DNA of 6,766 nucleotides from Pseudomonadota bacterium (lineage in GTDB: Bacteria; Pseudomonadota; Alphaproteobacteria; Acetobacterales; Acetobacteraceae). Shown here in pieces: positions 1 through 6,487 of this stretch. Both the position numbers and the translations under genes were made by a program. Within the stretch, counting starts at the first letter, position 1, and every line of letters starts with the position of its first letter. The stretch spans positions 1 to 6,766 of the forward strand of contig JAKBCD010000102.1 of NCBI GenBank assembly GCA_021808205.1, read 5' to 3'. The notes under the pieces were generated by a model that was given only the letters and a program-made list of their open reading frames with translations, searched no databases and had not been told where the DNA came from.

Positions 1-64
1 TAATGGCGACCTTCTTGCTCTTGATGAGGTTAACGTCGGCATCCCGGTCATAATAAACGCGCAT
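1..64 (-). CDS. ilvC: Ketol-acid reductoisomerase, N-terminal fragment
   Basis: The reverse complement of bases 1-64 starts with ATG and reads MRVYYDRDADVNLIKSKK followed by VAI. This matches the conserved N-terminus of bacterial acetohydroxy acid isomeroreductase, which runs from a (M)xVYYDxDAD start through an LIKxKKVAI strand into the Rossmann NADPH-binding loop. The enzyme converts acetolactate or acetohydroxybutyrate to dihydroxy acids in valine, leucine and isoleucine synthesis, in the cytoplasm. Only 21 complete codons lie in the window; the NADPH-binding glycine motif and all catalytic residues are beyond the left edge. An AGGGA ribosome binding site lies nine bases before the ATG. 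The gene is divergent from the membrane-protein gene at 290. The family call rests on a short but distinctive peptide; whether the rest of the gene is intact cannot be seen. Confidence 0.9.
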   Translation of the reverse strand, partial: MRVYYDRDADVNLIKSKKVAI

Positions 65-73
65 GTTCTATGG

Positions 74-78
74 TCCCT
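74..78 (-). promoter_or_regulatory. Ribosome binding site of ilvC
   Basis: On the minus strand AGGGA lies nine bases before the ilvC ATG. It is a moderate Shine-Dalgarno match at normal spacing and supports the chosen start. Confidence 0.6.
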
Positions 79-90
79 GATTGGTCTCGG

Positions 91-128
91 ATAAAATACT
101 GGCGGCTCCCCTACTGCGTTTTGCCGCC
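91..128 (-). terminator. Terminator-like hairpin upstream of ilvC
   Basis: On the minus strand GGCGGC (bases 128-123) pairs perfectly with GCCGCC (106-101) across a 16-base loop, followed by AGTATTTTAT (100-91). A G+C stem followed by a T-rich run resembles an intrinsic terminator or attenuator, and it ends 27 bases before the ilvC ATG. The loop is long and the T-run is interrupted, so chance is a real alternative. Confidence 0.25.
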
Positions 129-144
129 GCTGTCACCCGCCCAA

Positions 145-170
145 AAGCTGGATTCTGGTCATGCCAGCCT
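145..170 (-). other. Hairpin overlapping the stop of the candidate leader ORF
   Basis: On the minus strand AGGCTGG (170-164) pairs with CCAGCTT (151-145), including one G-T pair, over a 12-base loop, followed by TTGGG. The hairpin spans just downstream of the TGA of the small ORF at 159-251, where an attenuation system would place one. It is suggestive only, because seven-pair stems are common in GC-rich DNA. Confidence 0.2.
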
Positions 171-251
171 CCCGCCATGCGCAATCTTATTGCCAAAAAA
201 CCACATGATGACGCAATTTTGGATCAAAATTTCCGCCATCTTCCCTGCCAA
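159..251 (-). CDS. Candidate 30-codon leader ORF upstream of ilvC
   Basis: On the minus strand a very strong Shine-Dalgarno, AAGGAGGTG (262-254), is followed by an in-frame TTG at 251. From there an open frame of 30 codons runs to TGA at 161-159; an internal ATG at 239 would give 26 codons. The peptide contains the run EILIQNCVIMWFF, and 7 of its 30 residues are Ile, Leu or Val. It is followed by two hairpins and then ilvC. This resembles a leader-peptide attenuator, but the branched-chain content is modest and I find no convincing promoter upstream. The AAGGAGG may instead be an accident of the sequence that can pair with the opposite gene's ribosome binding site. Treat it as a hypothesis. 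Confidence 0.2.
   Translation of the reverse strand: MAGKMAEILIQNCVIMWFFGNKIAHGGRLA
215..231. promoter_or_regulatory. 17-bp A/T-rich perfect palindrome, possible operator
   Basis: AATTTTG (215-221) and CAAAATT (225-231) form a perfect inverted repeat around a 3-base centre. It lies in the middle of the divergent ilvC/membrane-protein spacer, in otherwise GC-rich sequence. Its size and symmetry fit a dimeric transcription-factor site. In E. coli, ilvC is controlled by the LysR-type regulator IlvY, but no regulator gene is visible here and the assignment is inference. Confidence 0.35.
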
Positions 252-279
252 AACACCTCCTTTTATAACCGAATCAAAC

Positions 280-285
280 AGGAGG
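280..285 (+). promoter_or_regulatory. Strong ribosome binding site that can be masked by an upstream CCTCCT
   Basis: AGGAGG lies four bases before the ATG at 290 and fixes that start. Upstream, CCTCCT (256-261) is exactly complementary to it, giving a possible six-pair hairpin with an 18-base loop that would hide the Shine-Dalgarno. A TATAAC (264-269) inside the loop could be a -10 element, but no matching -35 is evident. If transcription began there, the masking arm would not be in the RNA. Confidence 0.7.
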
Positions 286-289
286 CTTA

Positions 290-1378
290 ATGGATCACCT
301 TGTTCCGCAAACCGGCTTTACGCTCAAATACCGTACCGGCTTCGCCGCCGCCATGCTGGCCCTTGGACTGCTGATGGCGGTAGGCGGCGTTTTCATCGTC
401 ATCGCCAGCCTCGTGCTGTTTCGCCCGGCGGCGATTTTCGCGGGCATCTTCATGGCCATTGGCGGCATCAGGCTGCTCCGGCGCTATCTCGGCGCCTTCC
501 GGCGCCGCAATGCCGCCTTCGACGTCACGCCGGAGGGGATCAGCTTCCTCGGCCCCCAGGGCTATCACATCAGATGGGCCAATGTTCTGGGGCTGCATGT
601 CTGCCGGCGCCGGGGTAAAGCCTATGCCATCTATATCTATTTCTCGGAAAATCCCCCCAGCGCGCTGTTCATCGGCGATACTGACCCCCGCGCCGCCCTG
701 TTCACCACGCACCGCGCGGAATCACCCAACCAGCTGCATCTGCGGCTGTCGCATTTCAATCTGCCGGGCGGCGGTGAGATCGAGGCCGCCTTCCGCGCAT
801 TGGCGCCGCGAAACGGTGCGTTTCCGCCTGGCGCGAAGATCCTGAACGGGCATTTTTCTTCCACCAACTGGATGGCGTTCGGCATTGTACTCACCGTCAT
901 CTTCACCTTGATCGTCGGGGGGATTCTATACGGAATCGAGCCAGACCAGACAGTCGCCCTGGTCTGTACCGCCATGCTGGCGCCCGTCTTGCTCGCCTGG
1001 GGTGCAGGGCGGCTGTTCCGGCTCTCCCCCAACTGGGCCACCCCCCGGCTCATCGCCTATAATGGCGTACTCTACGTGCCAGAGGCCGCGCTCGGCGCGG
1101 TGAAATTGTCGGACATCATCAATGTCCGCCGGAAGATGGGGATGCTGATGCTGTATTTCGCAACCTGCCAGGAGCAGGTTCGGGATTACCAGTTCAACAC
1201 GCTCGGCCTGTTGGCACAGGTCCGGATCATCACGCAGGGCAACACAGGCGCGGCACTGGCTGCCTATTTTAAGGCGCTGCATCTTTGGGAGACCGGGAAA
1301 ACGCTGAACTACAAGAAAATCCGGGCGGAGGACAAACAGCGCCGCCAGAATCTAAAGCTGCGTGCCCGCCGCCAATAA
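290..1378 (+). CDS. Uncharacterised membrane protein with duplicated helix-pair/PH-like architecture
   Basis: I do not recognise this 362-residue protein by name. What is visible: a hydrophobic helix pair at about residues 18-42 and 46-63, a soluble stretch to about 190, a second pair at about 195-214 and 221-239, then a soluble domain to about 330 and a strongly basic tail (334-362, rich in K and R). Both soluble parts begin with a beta-type segment of the form 'x-D/Y-x-(T)-x-x-G-(I/L)' (FDVTPEGISFLG near 77; LIAYNGVLYVPE near 254), followed by a W- or K-containing 'VLGLHV' or 'SDIINV' strand. This resembles bacterial PH-like domains attached to membrane helices. There is no signal peptide beyond the first helix and no catalytic motif. 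The start is fixed by AGGAGG four bases upstream. It is divergent from ilvC and convergent with ppc, so it is probably transcribed alone. Its role is unknown; a membrane-associated scaffold or sensor is only a guess. Confidence 0.85.
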   Translation: MDHLVPQTGFTLKYRTGFAAAMLALGLLMAVGGVFIVIASLVLFRPAAIFAGIFMAIGGIRLLRRYLGAFRRRNAAFDVTPEGISFLGPQGYHIRWANVLGLHVCRRRGKAYAIYIYFSENPPSALFIGDTDPRAALFTTHRAESPNQLHLRLSHFNLPGGGEIEAAFRALAPRNGAFPPGAKILNGHFSSTNWMAFGIVLTVIFTLIVGGILYGIEPDQTVALVCTAMLAPVLLAWGAGRLFRLSPNWATPRLIAYNGVLYVPEAALGAVKLSDIINVRRKMGMLMLYFATCQEQVRDYQFNTLGLLAQVRIITQGNTGAALAAYFKALHLWETGKTLNYKKIRAEDKQRRQNLKLRARRQ

Positions 1379-1386
1379 GCGCACGC
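1360..1386. terminator. Weak hairpin between the convergent genes
   Basis: GCGTGC (1360-1365) and GCACGC (1381-1386) are perfectly complementary across a 15-base loop that includes the membrane-protein stop codon. Read on the minus strand, after the ppc stop, the stem is followed by AGCTTTAG, a poor T-run. It is the only terminator-like structure near the 17-bp gap, and could weakly serve ppc. Long loop and short tail keep confidence low. Confidence 0.25.
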
Positions 1387-1395
1387 CTCCCAACA

Positions 1396-4188
1396 CTACC
1401 CGCTATTCCTCAACGCCGAGGCGATGCCGTTGATGGAAATATGCACACCCCGGCGAATGCGCTCAGAGGCTTCGCCCCCCTCACTCTGCGCGCGGTAGCG
1501 GCGCAGCATCTCCACCTGCACATGGTTCAGCGGGTCCAGATACGGGAAACGGTTCACCACCGCGCGGCGCAGCACCGGGTTATGGTCCAGCAACGCCTCC
1601 TGCCCGGTTATCGCCAGCAAATAGCGTATCGTGCGTTCAAACTCTGCCACAATGCGCGGGAAGATGCGCTGGCGCAGTCCTTCATCCTGCACCAGGGCGG
1701 CATAGCGCGCGGCAATGCCCATATCCGCCTTCGCCAGCACCATATCCATGTTGGACAACAGGGTGGAAAACACCGGCCAAGTTTGCACCATGTTTTGTAG
1801 CATCGCCATGCCTTCGGCCTCGCCATGGGTCGCCAGCCACTGCTCCACCGCAGTGCCAAAACCATACCAGCCTGGCAGCATAATTCGGCATTGCGCCCAG
1901 GAAAAAACCCATGGAATCGCCCGCAAATCCTCTATGCTGCGGCTCTTGCTGCGGCTGGCGGGGCGGCTGCCAAGGTTCAGCGCTGCGATTTCTGATATTA
2001 CCGTGGATTGCCAGAAATAATCCTCGAAGCCTTGGGTCTCATACACCAGGTCCCGGTAGGCGGCGAAGGCATTGTCGGAGAGCTCGCCCAGCGCCTGCAT
2101 GAAACTCTCATCCGGCGGTTGTGCCGTAGTCGGCTCAGCACTCGCCACCAGGGTCGCCGCCAGAATCACCTCAAGGTTCCGTCGGCCGACTCCCGCGTTG
2201 CCGTATTTCGCGGCAATCACCTCGCCCTGCTCGGTCAGGCGAATCTGCCCCTGCACCGCCCCCGGCGGCTGCGCCAGGATCGCTTGGTAGGATGGCCCGC
2301 CGCCGCGCCCAACTGAGCCACCACGGCCATGAAACAACCTGATCCGCACGCCATGCCGGGCAAATACCTCCACCAACCCCAGCTCGGCGCGGTAAAGCTC
2401 CCAGCCGGAAGTGATAAACCCGCCATCCTTGTTGCTGTCGGAATAGCCCAGCATCACCTCCTGCACATCGCCCCGCCCCGCCAGCAGCTTGCGATACACA
2501 GGGGCGGCGAACAGTGCCTCCATAATCCCGGAAGCCGCCCGCAAATCCTCGATGGTCTCGAATAGCGGCACGATGTTAACATCCAGCACTGCGTCCGCCG
2601 GGCGCAGCAGCCCCGCTTCTTTCAGCAGCACCGCCAGCTCCAGCATGTCCGACAGGCCATCGGTCTTGGAAATAATCATGGTACGGATGCAACGCTTGCC
2701 ATAACGCAAATGCGCCGCCCGCGCCTCCTCGAAAATCGCCAGCTCCTTGGCCGTCTCCCCGCTATAGCTCACATGGCGGGAAACCAGCGGCCGCGCCGTC
2801 TCCAGCTCCTTCAACAGCAGGGCAATACGGGCTTGCTCGCCAAGCGCCAGATACGCTGTGCCTGGCTGCGCCACCTCCAGCAGTTCTGCCACCACGCGCG
2901 CATGCACGGCCGAATTCTGCCGCAAATCAAGCGGCGCCAGCGTCCAGCCGAATGCCTTGGCGGCGCGCAGCAATGCCCCCAGCCGCCCTTGCGCCAGCGC
3001 CCCTGCGCCATGCGCCTCCAGCGAGCGCGCCACCACCAGCAAATCAGCGGTGAACTCCTCAACCTGTTGATACGGTGTGGCTTCCACCCCCCGCACAGCG
3101 GAAGACATCATATCCATATGCGGGGCGCGCCCCAGCAGCGTCTCATAGGTTGCCGCCAGCCGCGCCTGCACGCTGGCCAGCGCCAGCCGGTAGGGCTCAC
3201 CCGTCCGGTGCTCGGATTTATCCGGCGATGCCGCCGCCAGAACCTGCAACTCCGGCGTCACCGTCACCAGCAACGAGGCAAAGGGCAATTCCTTACGCAG
3301 CGCCCGCGCCTCGGCGATGTAATGGCTCAGCGCCTTTTCGGCCTGTGTGGCCAGCGTCGCGCGCAGCACCTGCGCGTCTACAAACGGGTTGCCATCCCGG
3401 TCGCCGCCAATCCAGGTGCCGATTTCCAGAAACGCCGGCAGTTCCGCAAGCCCCGCCGCCGCCGCCTGCTCAACTGCGGCGTAGAGCTTCGGCACTTCGG
3501 CAAAGAAGGTGGTATCGAAATATGCCAGCGCATTGCCCACCTCATCCAGCACTGAGAGCTTGTTCTTGCGCAGCACGCGCGTCTGCCACAGCGTCAGCAC
3601 CTTGGCACGCAACTCTGCTTCAATCTCCGCGCGCTCCTCTTGGGTATCCGCCAGCCGGTCCCGGCGGGTCAGCAGGGCTGCAATGGCGTCCAAGCAATCC
3701 AAGATAGAGCGGCGCTGCACCTCGGTCGGGTGCGCAGTGAGCACTGGCGCGATATAAGCACCACCTAAAAACGCCTTCAGCCGCGCCTCGTCGAAGCCGT
3801 GCGCCCGTGCTTGCAACAACCCGCCGGCCAGCGAATCCTCACGCGGAGCCGAACCGGCGATGAGGTGAGCACGCCAGCGCCTGGTATGGTGGTGGTCCTC
3901 GGCGATGTTGGCCAATGCCGAAAAATAGCCGAAGGCACGGGTGATACTGTTCACCTCGTCATCGGAAAGCCCGGCCAAAATCGTCTCCAGCTCCTCCTGG
4001 GCGGTTTTGTCCTGGTCGCGGTGGAAGCGCACCGCGAGCTGGCGGATGGATTCGATCAACTCATAGGTGGCCTTGCCGGCTATGGAACGGATCGTGTCTC
4101 CCAGAATTCGCCCGAGCAGGCGAATATCCTCGCGTAAAGCATCATCGAGCGATTCAGGGCGGCGCGTTTGCACATCGGACGTGTCCAT
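1396..4188 (-). CDS. ppc: Phosphoenolpyruvate carboxylase
   Basis: This 930-residue cytoplasmic enzyme forms oxaloacetate and phosphate from PEP and bicarbonate, replenishing the TCA cycle. Family landmarks are all present: VLTAHPTEVQRRS with catalytic His153 (E. coli His138); GGDRDGNPFV (261-270); YSDSNKDGG (582-590); FHGRGGSVGRGGGP (619-632), containing the second catalytic His620 (E. coli His579); and the invariant C-terminus ending RNSG. The residues that bind inhibitory aspartate in E. coli (R587, K773, R832, N881) correspond by motif to R628, K820, R880 and N928, so feedback inhibition is likely retained. The N-terminal phosphorylation motif of plant enzymes is absent. Length is slightly above E. 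coli's 883. I chose the ATG at 4188. The frame stays open upstream to a TTG at 4380, but that extension overlaps acs and reads as low-complexity basic sequence. Only AAGG, two bases away, precedes the ATG. It lies 100 bases downstream of acs on the same strand. Confidence 0.97.
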   Translation of the reverse strand: MDTSDVQTRRPESLDDALREDIRLLGRILGDTIRSIAGKATYELIESIRQLAVRFHRDQDKTAQEELETILAGLSDDEVNSITRAFGYFSALANIAEDHHHTRRWRAHLIAGSAPREDSLAGGLLQARAHGFDEARLKAFLGGAYIAPVLTAHPTEVQRRSILDCLDAIAALLTRRDRLADTQEERAEIEAELRAKVLTLWQTRVLRKNKLSVLDEVGNALAYFDTTFFAEVPKLYAAVEQAAAAGLAELPAFLEIGTWIGGDRDGNPFVDAQVLRATLATQAEKALSHYIAEARALRKELPFASLLVTVTPELQVLAAASPDKSEHRTGEPYRLALASVQARLAATYETLLGRAPHMDMMSSAVRGVEATPYQQVEEFTADLLVVARSLEAHGAGALAQGRLGALLRAAKAFGWTLAPLDLRQNSAVHARVVAELLEVAQPGTAYLALGEQARIALLLKELETARPLVSRHVSYSGETAKELAIFEEARAAHLRYGKRCIRTMIISKTDGLSDMLELAVLLKEAGLLRPADAVLDVNIVPLFETIEDLRAASGIMEALFAAPVYRKLLAGRGDVQEVMLGYSDSNKDGGFITSGWELYRAELGLVEVFARHGVRIRLFHGRGGSVGRGGGPSYQAILAQPPGAVQGQIRLTEQGEVIAAKYGNAGVGRRNLEVILAATLVASAEPTTAQPPDESFMQALGELSDNAFAAYRDLVYETQGFEDYFWQSTVISEIAALNLGSRPASRSKSRSIEDLRAIPWVFSWAQCRIMLPGWYGFGTAVEQWLATHGEAEGMAMLQNMVQTWPVFSTLLSNMDMVLAKADMGIAARYAALVQDEGLRQRIFPRIVAEFERTIRYLLAITGQEALLDHNPVLRRAVVNRFPYLDPLNHVQVEMLRRYRAQSEGGEASERIRRGVHISINGIASALRNSG

Positions 4189-4193
4189 GTCCT

Positions 4194-4222
4194 TATCAAA
4201 CGCCCTTCGCGTGTATGTGCAA
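4194..4222 (-). promoter_or_regulatory. Possible ppc-proximal promoter
   Basis: On the minus strand TTGCAC (4222-4217), a 17-base spacer and TTGATA (4199-4194) form a sigma70-like pair. The -10 ends only five bases before the ppc ATG, so a transcript from here would start at or very near the ATG. This would be leaderless, in keeping with the lack of a good Shine-Dalgarno. Hexamer matches are partial; it may be chance. Confidence 0.3.
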
Positions 4223-4225
4223 GTC

Positions 4226-4288
4226 TTTTTGCGTCGCAACAAACGTCGCCGGAGGGTCCCCGGCGGCGTTGCTGTCTTGCGACAAAAA
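4226..4288. repeat. Two-tier inverted repeat filling the acs-ppc gap
   Basis: The outer arm GTCGCAA (4233-4239) is perfectly complementary to TTGCGAC (4277-4283). It is flanked by TTTTT (4226-4230) and AAAAA (4284-4288), which can also pair. Inside, AACGTCGCCGG (4242-4252) pairs with CCGGCGGCGTT (4260-4270) over a 7-base loop, with one T-G wobble on the plus strand, or an A-C mismatch in the acs mRNA. In the acs message the structure begins immediately after the UGA. Because the T-run comes before and the A-run after the stem on the minus strand, it is not a standard intrinsic terminator. A 3'-end stabiliser, partial attenuator or protein-binding structure is more likely. Confidence 0.7.
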
Positions 4289-6223
4289 TCAGGTGTGGCG
4301 GTTCTCCACCAGATCCGCCACCACGCCAGGGTCCGCCAAAGTGGAGGTATCGCCCAAACTATCCGTCTCGTTGGCGGCAATCTTGCGTAAAATCCGGCGC
4401 ATGATCTTGCCCGAGCGGGTTTTCGGCAAACCGGGCGCCCACTGGATCACATCCGGGGCGGCGATCGGCCCGATCTCCTTGCGCACCCAGGCCACCAATT
4501 CCTTGCGCAGCGCCTCGCTGGGCTCCGCATCCGCCACCAGTGTCACATAGGCGTAAATGCCCTGGCCTTTAATGTCGTGCGGAAAGCCCACCACCGCCGC
4601 CTCGGCCACGGCCTCATGCGCCACCAGGGCGGATTCAACCTCCGCCGTGCCCATGCGGTGACCAGAGACGTTAATCACGTCATCCACCCGCCCGGTGATC
4701 CAGTAATAGCCGTCCGCATCCCGCCGCGCGCCGTCGCCGGTGAAATACAACCCCTTGAAGGTGGAAAAATACGTCTGCACAAACCGCTCATGGTCGCCGA
4801 ACACGGTGCGCATCTGCCCCGGCCAGCTGTCGGAAATGCAGAGATTACCCTCCGTGGCTCCGCTCAGCTCATGGCCTTCGCCATCCACCAACAGCGGCTT
4901 CACGCCGGGCAACGGCAACGTGGCTGAGCCGGGCTTCAGGTCCGTCGCCCCCGGGAAGGCGGAGATAAGGATGCCGCCGGTTTCCGTCTGCCACCATGTA
5001 TCCACGATCGGGCAGCGATGCTCGCCCACCACCCGGTCATACCAATGCCAGGCTTCCGGGTTGATCGGCTCGCCCACCGAACCCAGAATCCGCAGCGATT
5101 TGCGGGAGGTCTTCTTCACAGGCCCCTCGCCGTCGCGCATCAGGGCGCGGATAGCTGTTGGGGCAGTATAGAAAATGTTCACTTGGTGCTTGTCCACCAC
5201 CTCCCAGAAGCGCGAGGTGGAGGGATAGTTCGGCACACCCTCGAACATCAGCGTCGTGGCACCATTCGCCAGCGGGCCGTAGACGATATAAGTGTGGCCA
5301 GTCACCCAGCCTACATCCGCCGTGCACCAGTAAATCTCGCCGGGATAATAATCGAACACATATTGATGGGTGAAGCTCGCCCACACCATATAACCGCCGG
5401 TGGTGTGCAACACGCCCTTCGGTTTGCCGGTGGAGCCGGAGGTATAGAGAATGAACAACGGATCCTCCGCGTTCATTTCCACCGCCTGATGGGTAGCGGA
5501 CACCTTCGCGGCTTCCTCATGCAGCCACACATCACGGCCTTCCTGCATGGCCACATCGCCGCCGGTGATCTTCGCCACCACTACGCTCATAACACTCGGG
5601 CATGTCTTCAGCGCCTCGTCGGCATTAGCTTTTAACGCCACCCTGCGCCCGCCGCGCCGCCCCTCATCGGCCGTGATCAACGCCACGGAGCCGCAATCCT
5701 GAATCCGGCTGGAGAGGCTGTCCGGTGAAAACCCGCCAAACACCACGGAGTGAATGGCGCCGATGCGGGCACAGGCCAGCAGTGCCACGGCCGCTTCCAC
5801 CACCATCGGCAGATACACAGTTACCACGTCACCCTTCTTGATCCCCCGTGCCGTCAGCACATTGGCGAGGCGGCAGACCTGCTCATGCAGCTCCCGGTAG
5901 GTGACTTTCTTGGACTCGTTCGGATCATCGCCTTCCCAGATAATCGCCACCTGGTCGCCGCGATCGGCCAGATGCCGGTCAAGGCAGTTGGCGGCGGCGT
6001 TCAGCGTGCCATCCTCGAACCATTTGATCGAGACATCGCCAAAAAACGTCGTGTTTTTGATCTTCGTGGGCGGCTTCATCCAGGTGATGCGCTTGCATTC
6101 CTCGGCCCAGAAGGCCTCGGGCTCGGCGGCCGCACGGCGATACATTTCCTCATAACGGGTGCGGTTCACCAGAGCCTTGGCGGCGATTTCCGGCTTGATC
6201 GGAACGATATCGGCGTCGGACAA
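4289..6223 (-). CDS. acs: Acetyl-CoA synthetase (AMP-forming)
   Basis: This 644-residue cytoplasmic enzyme of the ANL superfamily activates acetate with ATP and CoA via acetyl-AMP. It carries the phosphate-binding loop [10 protein letters not shown] (261-270), GWVTGH (305-310), GSVGEP (381-386), [10 protein letters not shown] (408-417), [20 protein letters not shown] with the hinge region (493-512), [13 protein letters not shown] (519-531) and PKTRSGK (600-606). Lys606 aligns with Salmonella Acs Lys609, the catalytic lysine switched off by acetylation in that family. V307, T308, V383 and W411 match the Salmonella acetate-pocket residues V310, T311, V386 and W414, so acetate rather than a longer acid is the expected substrate. 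Length is close to the 652 of enteric Acs. The start is TTG, eight bases after AGGAGGA, with no ATG nearby in frame. It is the first gene of an apparent acs-ppc pair and divergent from the cold-shock gene. Confidence 0.97.
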   Translation of the reverse strand: MSDADIVPIKPEIAAKALVNRTRYEEMYRRAAAEPEAFWAEECKRITWMKPPTKIKNTTFFGDVSIKWFEDGTLNAAANCLDRHLADRGDQVAIIWEGDDPNESKKVTYRELHEQVCRLANVLTARGIKKGDVVTVYLPMVVEAAVALLACARIGAIHSVVFGGFSPDSLSSRIQDCGSVALITADEGRRGGRRVALKANADEALKTCPSVMSVVVAKITGGDVAMQEGRDVWLHEEAAKVSATHQAVEMNAEDPLFILYTSGSTGKPKGVLHTTGGYMVWASFTHQYVFDYYPGEIYWCTADVGWVTGHTYIVYGPLANGATTLMFEGVPNYPSTSRFWEVVDKHQVNIFYTAPTAIRALMRDGEGPVKKTSRKSLRILGSVGEPINPEAWHWYDRVVGEHRCPIVDTWWQTETGGILISAFPGATDLKPGSATLPLPGVKPLLVDGEGHELSGATEGNLCISDSWPGQMRTVFGDHERFVQTYFSTFKGLYFTGDGARRDADGYYWITGRVDDVINVSGHRMGTAEVESALVAHEAVAEAAVVGFPHDIKGQGIYAYVTLVADAEPSEALRKELVAWVRKEIGPIAAPDVIQWAPGLPKTRSGKIMRRILRKIAANETDSLGDTSTLADPGVVADLVENRHT

Positions 6224-6231
6224 TTATAGGG

Positions 6232-6238
6232 TCCTCCT
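6232..6238 (-). promoter_or_regulatory. Ribosome binding site deciding the TTG start of acs
   Basis: On the minus strand AGGAGGA stands exactly eight bases before TTG at 6223-6221. Strong complementarity and ideal spacing, with no in-frame ATG near, make TTG the likely true start. The following residues ([11 protein letters not shown]) have the look of an Acs N-terminus. Confidence 0.85.
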
Positions 6239-6259
6239 GTTTTGCTTTCCTGCTAAAGC

Positions 6260-6289
6260 ATTATCATAAATTTTCCGAAGCCGCGCCAA
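6260..6289 (-). promoter_or_regulatory. Candidate acs promoter
   Basis: On the minus strand TTGGCG (6289-6284), an 18-base spacer and GATAAT (6265-6260) form a reasonable sigma70-type promoter. It would give a leader of about 30 bases carrying the AGGAGGA site. The stretch around the -10 is A/T-rich compared with its surroundings. Confidence 0.45.
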
Positions 6290-6327
6290 GTGTGATCCGT
6301 TCTGGTGCATTTGGGTTCGGCCCGGAT

Positions 6328-6349
6328 TGCCCCGGCCCTGGCCGGGGCA
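6328..6349. repeat. 10-bp perfect inverted repeat, GC-rich
   Basis: TGCCCCGGCC (6328-6337) and GGCCGGGGCA (6340-6349) are exact reverse complements separated by CT. There is no T-run on either side, so it is not an ordinary terminator. It sits between the two divergent genes, so it could be an operator, or an RNA hairpin in the cold-shock leader if transcription starts upstream of it. Confidence 0.6.
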
Positions 6350-6487
6350 GACAACCTCGGCCCTCGGGATCGTTGACAAAACTTTATGTTTCTGTGCCTG
6401 CTGGCAACCACAATCGACTTTGGACTTGACTTGAGTTCGCGCGCTCCCAGCGGCTGGACGTTAGACAAGGCGACCAGAACCCGGTTG

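Noticed and set aside
70..618. A 182-codon plus-strand open frame starting upstream of the membrane-protein gene.
   Set aside because: It runs out of frame through the membrane-protein gene, reads as R/P-rich sequence and lacks a ribosome binding site, while the frame from 290 has an excellent one and real helices.
2710..3555. A 281-codon open frame on the plus strand, inside ppc.
   Set aside because: It is antisense to a fully conserved ppc segment. Its product is rich in R, Q, H and P as expected of a GC-rich shadow frame, and it has no recognisable domain.
4189..4380. A 64-codon N-terminal extension of ppc starting at TTG 4380.
   Set aside because: It overlaps the acs coding end by about 90 bases, starts with TTG, is rich in R, W and T without resemblance to PEPC, and the normal PEPC N-terminus follows the ATG at 4188.
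5018..5635. A 205-codon plus-strand open frame inside acs, with similar ones at 4577-4927 and 5750-6229.
   Set aside because: They are complementary-strand shadows of acs, with no ribosome binding site or family likeness, and composition dictated by the acs codons.
6373..6401. TTGACA at 6373-6378 as a full cold-shock gene promoter.
   Set aside because: The -35 is perfect, but the bases 16-18 downstream (around GCCTGC) do not resemble a -10; it is mentioned only as a partial match.
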